Origin: Anaeramoeba flamelloides
Taxonomy: Eukaryota > Metamonada > Anaeramoebidae
Assembly (NCBI GenBank): GCA_027625915.1
Contig: JANTQA010000012.1
Coordinates: 15,958,501-16,022,500, forward strand
Length of the DNA: 64,000 nt
Reading direction: 5' to 3'
Positions 1-11,000 of the stretch are shown here, in pieces; the stretch's first letter is position 1, and every line of letters begins with the position of its first letter. The notes beneath the pieces were generated by a model that searched no databases, had not been told where the DNA came from, and saw only the letters and a list, made by a program, of their open reading frames with translations. The position numbers and the translations under genes are program-made.

Positions 1-70
1 ATACCGGCTGCAATGTATAAATCACGTGCAAGGCTCTTTGGTTTTTTGTCTCCTATGTCTCCAATATTTC
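1..70 (-). CDS. Partial exon of an unidentified gene running off the left edge
   Basis: The first 70 bases are clearly richer in G and C than their surroundings. On the minus strand they read as an uninterrupted protein-like stretch containing GNIGDIGDKKPKSL followed by ARDLYIAAG. An AG acceptor lies at 72-71, and a stop in the same frame sits just upstream of it, so this would be an internal or last exon that continues outside the window. I do not recognise the protein. The plus strand is also open here (about 74 codons, turning into lysine-rich low complexity), but the minus reading has the better composition and fits a nearby candidate exon at 249-223. Function unknown. Confidence 0.4.
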
Positions 71-222
71 CTTTTGAACATCAGTTTAATGTTATTTTAA
101 AAACATTTGGATTAATTGAAAAAAAAATAAAAAAAAAGAAAAAAAGAAAAAAAATAAATTTTAATAAACAAACTTTGAAAAGTTTTTTTTTGAACAAAAG
201 AGAAAATAAGCAAAAGAGTTAC

Positions 223-249
223 CTTGGTGGCCAGTAGAAAAGAGGATCC
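223..249 (-). CDS. Candidate 27-base internal exon of the same unidentified gene
   Basis: On the minus strand a 27-base segment is bounded by TTTTAG before it and GTAACT after it. Spliced to the exon starting at 70, it removes an intron of 152 bases, close to the 160-base intron of SEC23 in this window. In the phase that joins the two it reads ILFSTGHQ, leading into GNIGDIGD. It is supported only by splice sites, phase and local GC content, so it is tentative. The exon before it was not found. Confidence 0.28.
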
Positions 250-1057
250 CTAAAATTACCTTTTTATGAGAAGTTAACAAAAAGAAAAATATAAAAAAGA
301 AAAAAGAGAATTAAAATGTCATTTAAACCAACCAAACAAGCCAATTATTTTGAAAGAAGAAACAAAAAAGACTAGAAAATAAGTACAAGCATAATAACCC
401 CCCAAATTGAAAGAATAATACAAAAAATAGATCCTTTTTTTTCAGGAATACAACTATTACCCATCTTTGTTTGTTGTGAAAATTTTTAAAAAAACAAAAA
501 GTAAAAAAATGAAAACAATTATTTAATTAAGGAAGACAGAGAAAAAATTTAAAGTTACTTAATGGTTATGTTCAGTGAATTTGGTTTGTACCACTGGTGT
601 TTCAAGTTGTAATTTAGGGAGTATTCTAATTAGTAATAGAAAATAATTTTACTTTGTGAAACAAGGTTTAGAAAACAGAATTAGAATGAAAAGGATCTTT
701 CCGACTTTTGTTAAAATTACCCCTGTATACTTTTTAAACTGGTAACTCAAGAATTATAGACTTTTGTGAGCTGATCTAATTTGGAATTGGTTAAAAGTTA
801 AATTTTGACCACTTTTCTTTTTCAACTAGTAATTTTTGAAAAAAAAAACTGTAATTGTTTTTCTCAGTGTTTAAAGAGTTTACAATTTTCAAGAGTTTTA
901 AACGGAAAACCTATCTTGTATTGTTTTTGTGATTTTGAAAATAGATGGTCAAATTATTTTCATAGTTTAAAATGTTAAATAATCTGGTTTAAATAGGTAA
1001 TCGCGAATTCACATTGTTTTAGAAGATTTTTAAGGTAATTACATCCTACCTATATAT

Positions 1058-1091
<34 letters not shown>

Positions 1092-1303
1092 TTTACATTT
1101 TTTTACATCTGAGAAATGGAAACTATGATTTCAAAAGAATTCAAGGATTTACCCAAATAAAAAAGAAATAAAAGAACGAATGAAACAAAAAATATACAAA
1201 AAAAATGAAAAAACGAGATTTTAAAAAGTCTTTCGTGATTTTAAAACCAAAAAGTGTAATATCCGTGATATATATAAATTATTATTATTGAATAATAATC
1301 AGT

Positions 1304-1697
1304 GCAGTCGTTTCCACTTTTAAGGCACAAACTTTCAACAAACATTAAGGTATAAAGAAAAATCTCAAATAAAGAAACAAAATTTAGATTCTAATATAAT
1401 ACTTTGTGAAAAAAAAAATCAAAATTTACATTTTAATTTGAAATTTTTTTTGTCTTAATTTTAGTTACAGTCAGTTTCACTTTAAGGCACAAAATTTCTA
1501 GGAAATTTAAGGATTTAAAAAAATCAAAAATTAAGGCACAAAATTTGTAATTTTTTTTTTACTGATAATTTTACTAGAATTTGAATTTTGTGCCTTAATT
1601 TGATATTTTTATTGTGCCTTAAATTACGTTGAAAGTTTGTGTCTCAAAAGTGGAACTGACTGTAAAAGTTTGTGTCTTAAAAGTGAAATTGACTGTA
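1304..1697. mobile_element. Outer palindromic TIR element, interrupted by a second copy
   Basis: The left end reads CAGTCGTTTCCACTTTTAAG. The right end is the inverted equivalent, ending in ACTGTA. The two arms are near-complete inverted repeats of each other, with the recurrent phrases AAGGCACAAACTTTCAAC and AATCTCAAAT. Another member of the family sits in its right arm. CAGT termini flanked by TA are typical of Tc1/mariner-type non-autonomous elements. No transposase is encoded. Confidence 0.7.
1468..1662. mobile_element. Inner palindromic TIR element with TA target-site duplication
   Basis: The element starts CAGTCAGTTTCAC and ends with the inverted match GTGGAACTGACTG. It is flanked by TA at 1466-1467 and TA at 1663-1664. 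Removing it and one TA rejoins the right arm of the outer element, so this is a nested insertion. About 195 bases long; the arms pair over most of their length. Confidence 0.75.
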
Positions 1698-1993
1698 TAT
1701 AAAAGAATTATTCTTCTTGAGTTCAAAATAACTCTTTGATGAATAAAATATTTATAAATATTTTTTATCATCTTGAACTGAAAAATGTCCGAAAAAAACA
1801 TAGTTAAGAACCATATTTATGAATATTTAAAACGTGGAAGTTTTTCATTTTCTTACAAACTTTTCATAAACATAAAAAATATTCCTTTTTCAAAAAATAA
1901 TAAAATCACAAGAATCAAGAAAAAATTTTCAAATATTGATATTTTTATATGACTAATTTGTGATTCTGTAAGTACCGATATAATTTTTAATTA

Positions 1994-2190
1994 CAGCTAG
2001 TTCCACTTTTAAGACACCAACTTTCAACGAAATTTAAGACTCAAAAATAATCTCAAATTAAGGCACAAAATTTAAATTCTAGTAAAATAATTTGTAAAAA
2101 AAAAAAAATCCAAAAAATGTGCTTTTATATGAAGTTTTTTTGTGTCTTAAATTTGGTTGAAAGTTTGTGTTCTAAAAGTGGAACAGACTG
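1994..2190. mobile_element. Third copy of the CAGT palindromic element
   Basis: The left end reads CAGCTAGTTCCACTTTTAAG and the right end GTGGAACAGACTG. The interior has the same order as the copies at 1468-1662 and 5630-5828: CTTTCAAC, AATCTCAAATTAAGGCAC, TTCTAGTAAAATAATTTGT, then an A-rich centre and the inverted arm. Non-coding, about 200 bases. Degenerate terminal bases suggest an older insertion. Confidence 0.7.
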
Positions 2191-4615
2191 AATATGAATT
2201 TTCTGTCGAATAATAGAGACCAATATATGTCAATATGTAATAAAAGATACAACTTTAAAACCAAATTGTACTAAATTTTTACAGTAATATAAATCTAGTT
2301 TCATTCCAAAAACCAAAAATTTTTATTATTTATTTACAAATTCTTTATTTTTATTACTTTATTTTTTAGACTCTTTAACTTCAATTTTCTTTTAGAAAAC
2401 GTAATATAGTTGATATGATTCTATTGATTAAAATTAGGGAACTCTTTAAATTAGAATTGATGGTTTTAAAAACTCCATAATTCTCTCTTTAGGGTGTTAT
2501 GATCACTCCCATATTAATTGAAATATTAAAAAATATTGTAAATATAATTATATCATATTAGTGTACCTACCTTAAAAAGACTCAAGAAAAATCAAATCTA
2601 AATATGACCAAACCTAAATTAATGTATTATTTTCCCAAGAGTCAAATTAAAAAATTGTCATATTTGAAAATTTTTTTTTAATTCCTTTTCCAAATTCTAA
2701 AAATAGAATCTAAATTAATAGTATTCCAGTATTTTAAACATTTTTATTTAGAACTTACAAAAGTAACGATTTTTTTAATATTTTAATTTCAAGGTTTACA
2801 TAATATTTATGAACATACAAAACCTAAATATTTGTTAAATATTATTTCGTTAAAAATTAGTTGTACTATCAATACAATACCAATATATAAGAAAATAATG
2901 TTTCAAGAATAATCCCATGGTGGATTATTTATTTTTCTCCTAACATAAAATGTTTAACACATCATGTTCATTTCAAAAAAAAATTAAGAAAGTTATCATT
3001 TTTAATCTTACTGGTCTAAAAAAATGCTAAAAAAAAACATGTATACACTGATGATCTAATGAGCTTAGACTTTAGATCAACTTCTTGCAACTTGCTTACT
3101 CTTTTTATTTTGGATATTTTCAAATTATGAATTGTTATCTTTTGCTCTTCAAAATAACTTTTTAAGATGATGGCTAGAGTTTCTAATTATCAAAATTAGA
3201 AGAGTTGTGGGATAAGTCAAATTAGTAAATTTTATGTAGATCAAGTATAACAGATTAAAATAATTTTCAAAAAAAGTGAAAATTAACAGAATGTTTTAAT
3301 CATCTGACCTATCGAATTAGTTTGTTTTTAACAAACAACAATAATAAAAAAATTACTGTTGGAAATTTCTAAATCAAATTGGTAAATTTTTTAGAATTTA
3401 GTATTTTAAAGTTGATTTTTAAAAATTCTGTATGAGTGAAAAATTTTCAAAATTATTAAAAAAAATTAGTATTTTTTGGATTTTTTTATATTTATTTTAT
3501 AAAAGAAAAATTGTAAATATATTTGCTTTTTTGTTTGTTTTTAATTTTTTTTTTTTTTTCATTATTAGTATTAAATAACCATTTTCGAATAATAACTCTT
3601 ACAACCATGTTCATTTCTCCAAAATAAGTAAATTATAATTCAAGCCTGATATTATTAAAAATATCACCTATCAAGAATTAGAATCGGTTTATTATTTTGA
3701 ATTCACCACAAATTTATGCCATATATTTTTTTACTTTGAATTCTGAATATGGATAATTCAACTTTTAATTTTATCTTGAATACAGATTTTTTTCAAAAAT
3801 TCTTAGGGTTTTTTTGACACTTCTAATGTACCATTTTAAAAGATAAGATCCACTAATAATACTACTTAACCAATTAAATTTTAAGACAGATTTAAACCAT
3901 GATCACAATATACTTTACACCCAATAACAGCATACTATGATCTTAGACTTCTCGTTGATAAATACTAATCACTTAAGATATGAAAATTTATAGATCAAAA
4001 TTATTACTCTTATTTCGGTCTTATAATTATTTGAAATTGTGTTTTGATTTAACAATTAAGAAGTGTATTAGCAATAACACTAATAAACAAGGTTCAGGTA
4101 TTTGATTTTCAAGTACCATAATAATTTTTCAATTAAAATTAAAACTAACTTTTTAATTTGAACTTTTGCAAGAAAAAATAAAAAAAACAGAAAATGTTAG
4201 AGCAACAATTTCACATAAGTTCAATTCTAAAACACTTTTTAATTCAAAATATGAATCTTTTTTTTCAATAAACAAACTGTGGACTGAGTGAAATAAAATC
4301 TAACGAACCAAAGGTAACAGGCAAAAACTCACATGCTTTTAAAAAATGCTAGGAAAAACCTTTTTAAGTTCCTAAAAGATTTCATTAGTGTTTGATAATT
4401 GACAGAAATAAAATAAAAAAAATTTTTCTTGTTAAAATCATAATCAATTTCTAATTAAATAATAGACAACTTTCATACCACCGTTCACTAAAAGGGAACA
4501 AGAAAAAGATAAAAATCCTCAATGGTTTTTAAAAAAACATTTTTTCTAATCTTCTTTTCTTTATGCTTTTCATTTGATAAAGAAAAGATAAAAAATAACA
4601 AAAGCATAAAAACCA

Positions 4616-5032
4616 ATGAGCCAAACTACAGACTATTTACCCTTTTTTATCAAACCCGAAAGTTATTCGCTTCAGCAAAGATTAGCTATTCTTCAAGACA
4701 TCTCTTCAAACAAAATCGATAAAGAAACCTTCCAAAATCTTGTTCCTTATGTGGTCCAATTAGCAACAAAAGAAAAAGAGCAAATGAGCGGGCCGCTTTC
4801 AAGGAAACTTCTTGGGAACATTATTATCAAGTCATTTACTTACGATCTTTCAGGGATCTTTCGATGTGTTGAAACATTCCACAAACCACTTTCAAATTCC
4901 AAAACTTCTTTGCACATCAAATTGACCACAATAGAAATTCTTTCCATGATTTTTGAAAATTTTGGCAAAAAAATAATGTCTCTTTATCCTGAAACAATTT
5001 TGTTATTACAAAAACAATGCAAAAACTCTGAT
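4616..5032 (+). CDS. HEATR5: HEATR5 exon 1
   Basis: 139 codons. The start ATG sits in AAAACCAATGAGC. Homology to the HEATR5 N-terminus begins within about 15 residues, so little can be missing upstream. An out-of-frame ATG at 4522 opens a 66-codon frame overlapping this start; it would act as an upstream ORF only if transcription begins before it. Homology stops exactly at TCTGAT|GTAAAT, which is a phase-0 donor. Reading on past 5032 gives only phenylalanine-rich intron translation. Confidence 0.88.
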
Positions 5033-8000
5033 GTAAATTATCCTTTTTTATTTGTTTTTTATTTTTTTTTTTATTTTTATTTTTATTTTTTTATTTATTT
5101 TTCTGTTTCTTTGAGACGATCCCTATTTTGATAACTTGAAAAAATCATGTTCAAATACTGAAAATTAATTTTTAGTTGATCTCATCTTTGAAATGAAAAC
5201 AAAACATTTTCTTTTAATTTTTTAAAATTCACAAATAAAAAGTTTACTTTCAACAAACAATTTTTTTTAAAAATCAGAAAGTTACATAGAGTTAAAAAAA
5301 GAGATTTAATCACACCACTCTTTTAAATTCAACTGTGTTTCTAGAAAATGAAATAAAAAAAGAAATGTAAAAATATGAATCAAAAGAAAACCTACCTACT
5401 GAAAAAATTGTATTATTTTTTTTTTTTTTTTTGATTATTTTTATTCCTGAAGCGGTTCAAATTACAATCTTGATCCATTGAGGTTTTTTTTGATTTTTGA
5501 AATAAAAACAAAATTTACTAAAATTGTATTTTTATTTCTTGAATTAAAAACTCTACGACACTCTTTTATACTTCCTTTAACTTAAATAATCTGAAATGAA
5601 ATTCAAGTGATAAATCCTAGATTTCAAATCAGTAAGTTCCACTTTTAAGACACAAACTTTGAACCAAAATTACGGCACAAAAACAATCTCAAATTATGAC
5701 ACATTTTTTGAAATTTTTTTTTCAACACAAATTATTTTACGAGAATGTGAATTTTGTGCCTTAATTTGAGATTATTTTTGAGCCTTAAATTAAGTTGAAA
5801 GTTTGTGTCGTAAAAGTGGAAATGACTGTATTACTAATTAATGAAAATACTTTTAAACAGCTTTTGTTTAAAATTAATTCATAAAGATTTATTTCTTTCA
5901 ATTTGTTATGGGAATATTAATCAATAATTTTCATAGGAAGGGCATTCCCATAAAAAATGAACAATATTTTCTATAATTTCTTTAAGTTCATATTTTGAAC
6001 ATAAATGTCAAAATTTATACGAATTTTTATTGAATAAATAATAATATCTCTTTGAGCAATTAGTAAATGTACTGGATGCTGGAGAATTGCTGAAGTTGAT
6101 GGATAACTTAAATATCTTTGTGTTTTAAATAAATAATCTATTTTTTAAAATTCTGAAAAAGCTAATGAAAAGTGTCGTCAAGTGTAGTAGAGTGTCTAGC
6201 TTTTCCAAAATTCAAAGGAATAGATAAAAATCAAAGATTTTACTCAATTCTTTTAAATTCTGGAAAAGCTAACGGCGGTTTTTTTTAATTTAAGAAATAA
6301 ACCGAAAATTTCTTTTTATTTCTCAAATTAAAAAAAAACCTAACAACATTCCCCCACCAGTAGAATTCAACAACTCATTATATATATATATATATATATA
6401 TTTCTTTTTCTCGTTCAATTAATTTTTTTGAATTCCATTAATTGATTTTATTATTTGTTCTTTGATTGGACCAACCTCGATTTTTTTTTAGAAATTCTTT
6501 AATAATGAAACCAATTTTGATAAAATTTTATATTTGATTTTGTTTATCACAAATTCTACTACTAGAATTATAAGAATAAAAATGCCAGGTCACTCGGTTC
6601 TTCAAAATATTAATTAAAGGGGCTTTATTGTAAAAATAATCCCATTTTTCAATCTCAAAAAACATCCAATAATTTTTATTTACTTAGATATCTGAAATAA
6701 TTCATTTTTATCTTACAAAGTTAATTTCATCAAAGTAGGAATCATTTTGAGGATTTTATTGAACTAAAAATTCAATTTTTAAATTTATTTGTCAAATACA
6801 AAATTGTTTAAAAAATCAAAAGTAATTTTTGATAAATAAAAATATCCAAAAGAAAAATAAATTTTCAAAGAGAGACAATAAAAAAAGAATCTCCAAAACT
6901 CATAATCAACAACAACTATAACAGCACACCTCTTTAAATATTGATTTAGTTTTGGGATATTTCAAAGATAAGAGGAATTATTACCTCATTAAGAAACACT
7001 GAATATTTAAAACGAGAGAATAACTTTGTTTGGAATTAAAAAAAAAGTCCCTACTTTAGTGATCAACCCATTAAAGAGAAGAAACTCGCCCACACATTCT
7101 TCTATTAACAAAAATAACCAAGTTTTTCCAAACAGAGTAAAACTGAATCGAAAATTTTAATAGAGGCTTATTCATTGAATTTTATTAATTTTTCGAATCA
7201 AGTAAGATAGAAATTTTTTAATTTTATTTTTGAATTTAAATATTTTTTCTAAATTAAAATTACCATATTTTCAAATTTAAATTCAAAAAATGAATTACTT
7301 ACTGGCATTTGAAAAATAGGTGGTATAAAATTCCAATTCTTTATCATATCAATTCTTCGATATCCTCTTCATTTATAATTGTAACCTCAGCCCAAAATAT
7401 ACATCAGAAAATTACAACTCAATTAAAATAGAGATCAAAACTTTCAATTTATTTCTTTGAGATTTATTAGGGATTATCAGCAATTTTAGAATTTTCATAA
7501 CAAATCGGCAAATTGGTGATTAATTTGTCTTTTCACAATAATGTGGATTATCGTCAATTTGTTTTTTTTTTTTGCATTTTTTGGTAATCTGAAATATCTC
7601 TGATAATACTAAAAACCCGGATAATGAATAAATTCGTGATAAATAAAAAAAATAAAAAAAAGTTGTAATAAATTGAGAAAATTTTTTAGTTTTAATTAAA
7701 TGCTTAAAAAATGACTTTTAACGTCAAAGAAACATACGAAAAATCTGTAAAAATAATGTAACTCATACTTTGTTATTTAGATTTTTTGTAACAGAATAAA
7801 ATTATATTAAATTTTTGAGTTGGTTAAGATATTTTCAGGGATAATTTTTAAATTGGTGAAAACTATTTTTATTTGTGATAAAATCAGAAATTCGCGATAT
7901 TCGGTGAAATCTCTATAATCTTATTTTCGAACTAAAAAATCATCGTCAATAATTTCCCTGTTCGGTAAATAAAAAGAAAATAACGACAAAATTTTTTTTC

Positions 8001-11000
8001 ACTTTTATTACACAAATAACAGTATAATAACTTTGTACGTGGATTTGACTTTAGAATCAAATATTTTTGTTTTGGATCATGCTTATTCAATCAAATTTCA
8101 ATTTGTGTCACATAATTTAATTCATAAATTTAATTTTTATTCACCATATTATTATTTATATTTTGGATTCAAAAAACAAAATTTCAAAAAGAAGAATTCA
8201 TTAGAGTTATTTTAAAAAATTTTGATCAAGAAGTTTTCAAAAGTACTTCTAAGATAGATCAAAAACTTGAAAAGACCCCATTTTTACACCTCTATTTAAA
8301 AAAGTTTTTGTCATACTTTTTTAAAAAATGATATTAGTATCAAAAATATTTTAAACACAGATCGGAATCGAAATAAATACTTGACAAAATATTCAACCCT
8401 ATTATTACATTTATAAACACAAAATATTTTTGCGCATCATTATAAAATGCTTTAATAAATGAAGATTACAGAGACCGATTTATTCTATTTTTATAGATTT
8501 TGTTTTATGATAATTCTAATAAAAATAATATTCCCAAATAAATAGAATATTTTTATGTAAATTTAAATGTGTGTAAAAATTGAATATTCAAACAATTAAA
8601 GAATTATTATAAAATTTTCTTTCTTCTTTTTTTTTTCAAACTTTCAATAATTCTAATTTTCAAATCAAATTTAGTTATTGAAGTTTCTTAGTAAAAAAAA
8701 AAAAATTATCTCATTGAAAAAATAAGAATTCATTATGGTTAACTTAAAAATAATCACTAATAAAGGTTTACTCTTTGATAAAATAATAGATCTATCACAT
8801 TTGTTAAAAAAAAAACTTTTTTTTTACATTATTAGTACCTTAATAGATATTACAAAGAAGGAAATAAAGTGTATCATTTTTTTCTTTTTTTTGATTGCAG
8901 ATCTTTCTCTAATAAAAAAAATAAAAAAAAAAAACTTTTGTCTCAGTGTGATATATATATATTTATGTGTCAAACCTTTATCATCTAAAATTTATGTAAT
9001 AAGTCAATCAAACAAATTTCTAAGACAATAAAAAGGACTATCACCTCGAATAAAACCGAGACAAAATAAATTTTTAAAAATAGGAAATCTTACCTATTTA
9101 CAAGAATTAAAAATATATACTAAATAACGAGAAAAAAGTGTGATAAAAAAAGGCAATTTATCCTATATACCCAACCTTTATCATATTACATTTTTTTTTA
9201 ATTTTTTCACTTTTGTCAAATATAATAAAAATATGCTAATTTTTTATTATTATTATTTAAGAGAGGTGACTCAACAAAATTACCTAATGTTTGCCGTTAG
9301 GTTTTCCAGAATTTAAAAGGATAGAGTAAAATTATAGATTTTATTCAATTCTTTAGAATTCTGGAAAAGCTAGGCACACTAGGGCACTCTACGACACTCT
9401 ACAACACTCTACGGTACTTGACTGAAACTCTAAAATTGTATTAAAAGTTTTTTATCCTATCTATAATTTAGGCAAGATTATAACCCATAGGAATATCTTT
9501 TATTTAAAAAAAAGAAAGAAAAAAAAATTATTTCTAAACAAAGACAAGAAACAGAGAAAGAAAATCAAGAAATGAAAGAGAGTGAAAAAAAAAAAAATAG
9601 AAAAAAAGTAAAAACTTCATTGAAAAGGTTTTTTTTTTTTTGGGTATCCCAAAGTGTTGAATGGGTACGTGTTTATTTCTTTTATGTCGAATTTTTTTGG
9701 ATCGCCATAATTTGTTTTAATAAAGAGATCTAAATATTTGACCAACTATAGATCAAATGTAATCTATTACTTTATAAAATGTTAAATTAGGTCTTTAGAG
9801 ATTAAATACATCTATAAAGTTCTGATTTTTTAAGAATAAGAATTTGTTTTCCAAATTTTTCTTTTTGCTTTTTTTTTTATAACTTTCATTTATTTTTTTT
9901 AATTGCAAGTTTCCCAAATCTTGTTTTCACAAAAACCAAGTGACGATACCTACTTGACAGCAAAAGCCCAGTCCAAGTAACGACTGGACAAATTGTACGG
10001 AAAGTCCGATTCAGATCACTTCAGTTCGGTTTCAAACCACTTTAATTGGCTCCATTCGCTTCAGTTAAGTCTAAGTCCAGTTCAATTTGTTCAAGATCTG
10101 ATCAGAAACAAGTTCAGTTTATGATCTAATCATAAAAAAGTTTTACCAATTCTCATAATGTTTTTTTATCCATTAATCCCCCCCAAAAAAAAAAAAAAAA
10201 CAAAAAGAGGAGGAGCCCAAACAACTTTAAAAGAAAAATTCGGAAAAAGTAAAAAGTCTAAAAAATAAAAAATCAAATATTTTTCTCAAAATCACTTTTC
10301 AAATTGGGTTTAATTGTAATGATTATTTTCTCTGAAATTTTAATATGTAGATAGATGTTTGTAAAATTTTCATTTTTTTTTTTGAATAAATTTTTTTAAA
10401 GAGAGTATGGAACTTAAGAGCACCAATATACTTTTTGATAATCTATCACATATTTCAATTCCAGTGGGAATTATGGTTTTGCTGCTCCTTTAACTTTGTT
10501 ATTTAATTGTTAGATGTAAAAAAAAAAAAATATAAAAAATAAAAAAAAAAGACATTTCAACTCCAATAAAAAATAATTTTAATGAAATGATTACTTTTTA
10601 TTGAAGGAATTTTATCAATTAACCAAAATTGAATAAAAATCATTTTTTATCAACCTTTAAAATATTTATTTTTATAAATAAAATAAACAAGCAAAAAAAA
10701 AAAAGGCATTGATTAAAAACACCACAAAAAAGAATCAAAATTTAAAAATTATTTTTATTTTAATTCTTAAATATTTATTTTTGATGAAAAAATTAAAAAA
10801 AAAAAAATAGTCACATTTAAGATCCACTGCCTTAATAGCTTTAACAAGTTGTATTAATGGAGCAGGGTTTTCTGGAACAATGTCCCATGCAGAAATATTA
10901 AAAGGAATTTCATCTTGTTTTAATGACAAAACCCCAAATGTTCGAATCCAAATACCAAAACTCTTATCAAGTATAATAAATAATAACCAAACAGCATTTA

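Larger units (their letters stand above)
250..4615. other. AT-rich non-gene region with palindromic elements
   Basis: No convincing coding sequence on either strand. It holds a 30-base T run at about 1061-1090, two TA-flanked palindromic elements, one nested in the other (1304-1697), and a third copy at 1994-2190. From 2200 to 4500 I see only unstructured AT-rich DNA. The last 100 bases should contain the promoter and 5' leader of the HEATR5 gene. Confidence 0.6.
5033..10810 (+). other. 5778-base intron of HEATR5
   Basis: Donor GTAAAT, acceptor AAAATAG. The intron is phase 0, and the protein similarity is continuous across it (...QKQCKNSD / SHLRSTALIALTSC...). It contains a CAGT palindromic element (5630-5828), two copies of a second hairpin family (6197-6271, 9301-9370), a (TA)n run at 6379-6401 and a G+C-richer tract at about 9943-10130. 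Apart from these I see no gene in it. Confidence 0.82.

Noticed and set aside
13-237. Plus-strand 74-residue frame at the left edge
   Set aside because: The second half is lysine-rich low complexity and the first half overlaps the more convincing minus-strand exon reading.
1619-1801. 60-residue minus-strand frame
   Set aside because: It lies mostly over the end of the palindromic elements, and its repeated T-Q-T-F-type residues come from their arms.
8735-9031. 98-residue plus-strand frame in the HEATR5 intron
   Set aside because: Composition is intron-like (Lys, Phe, Ile, Leu runs), with no recognisable domain.
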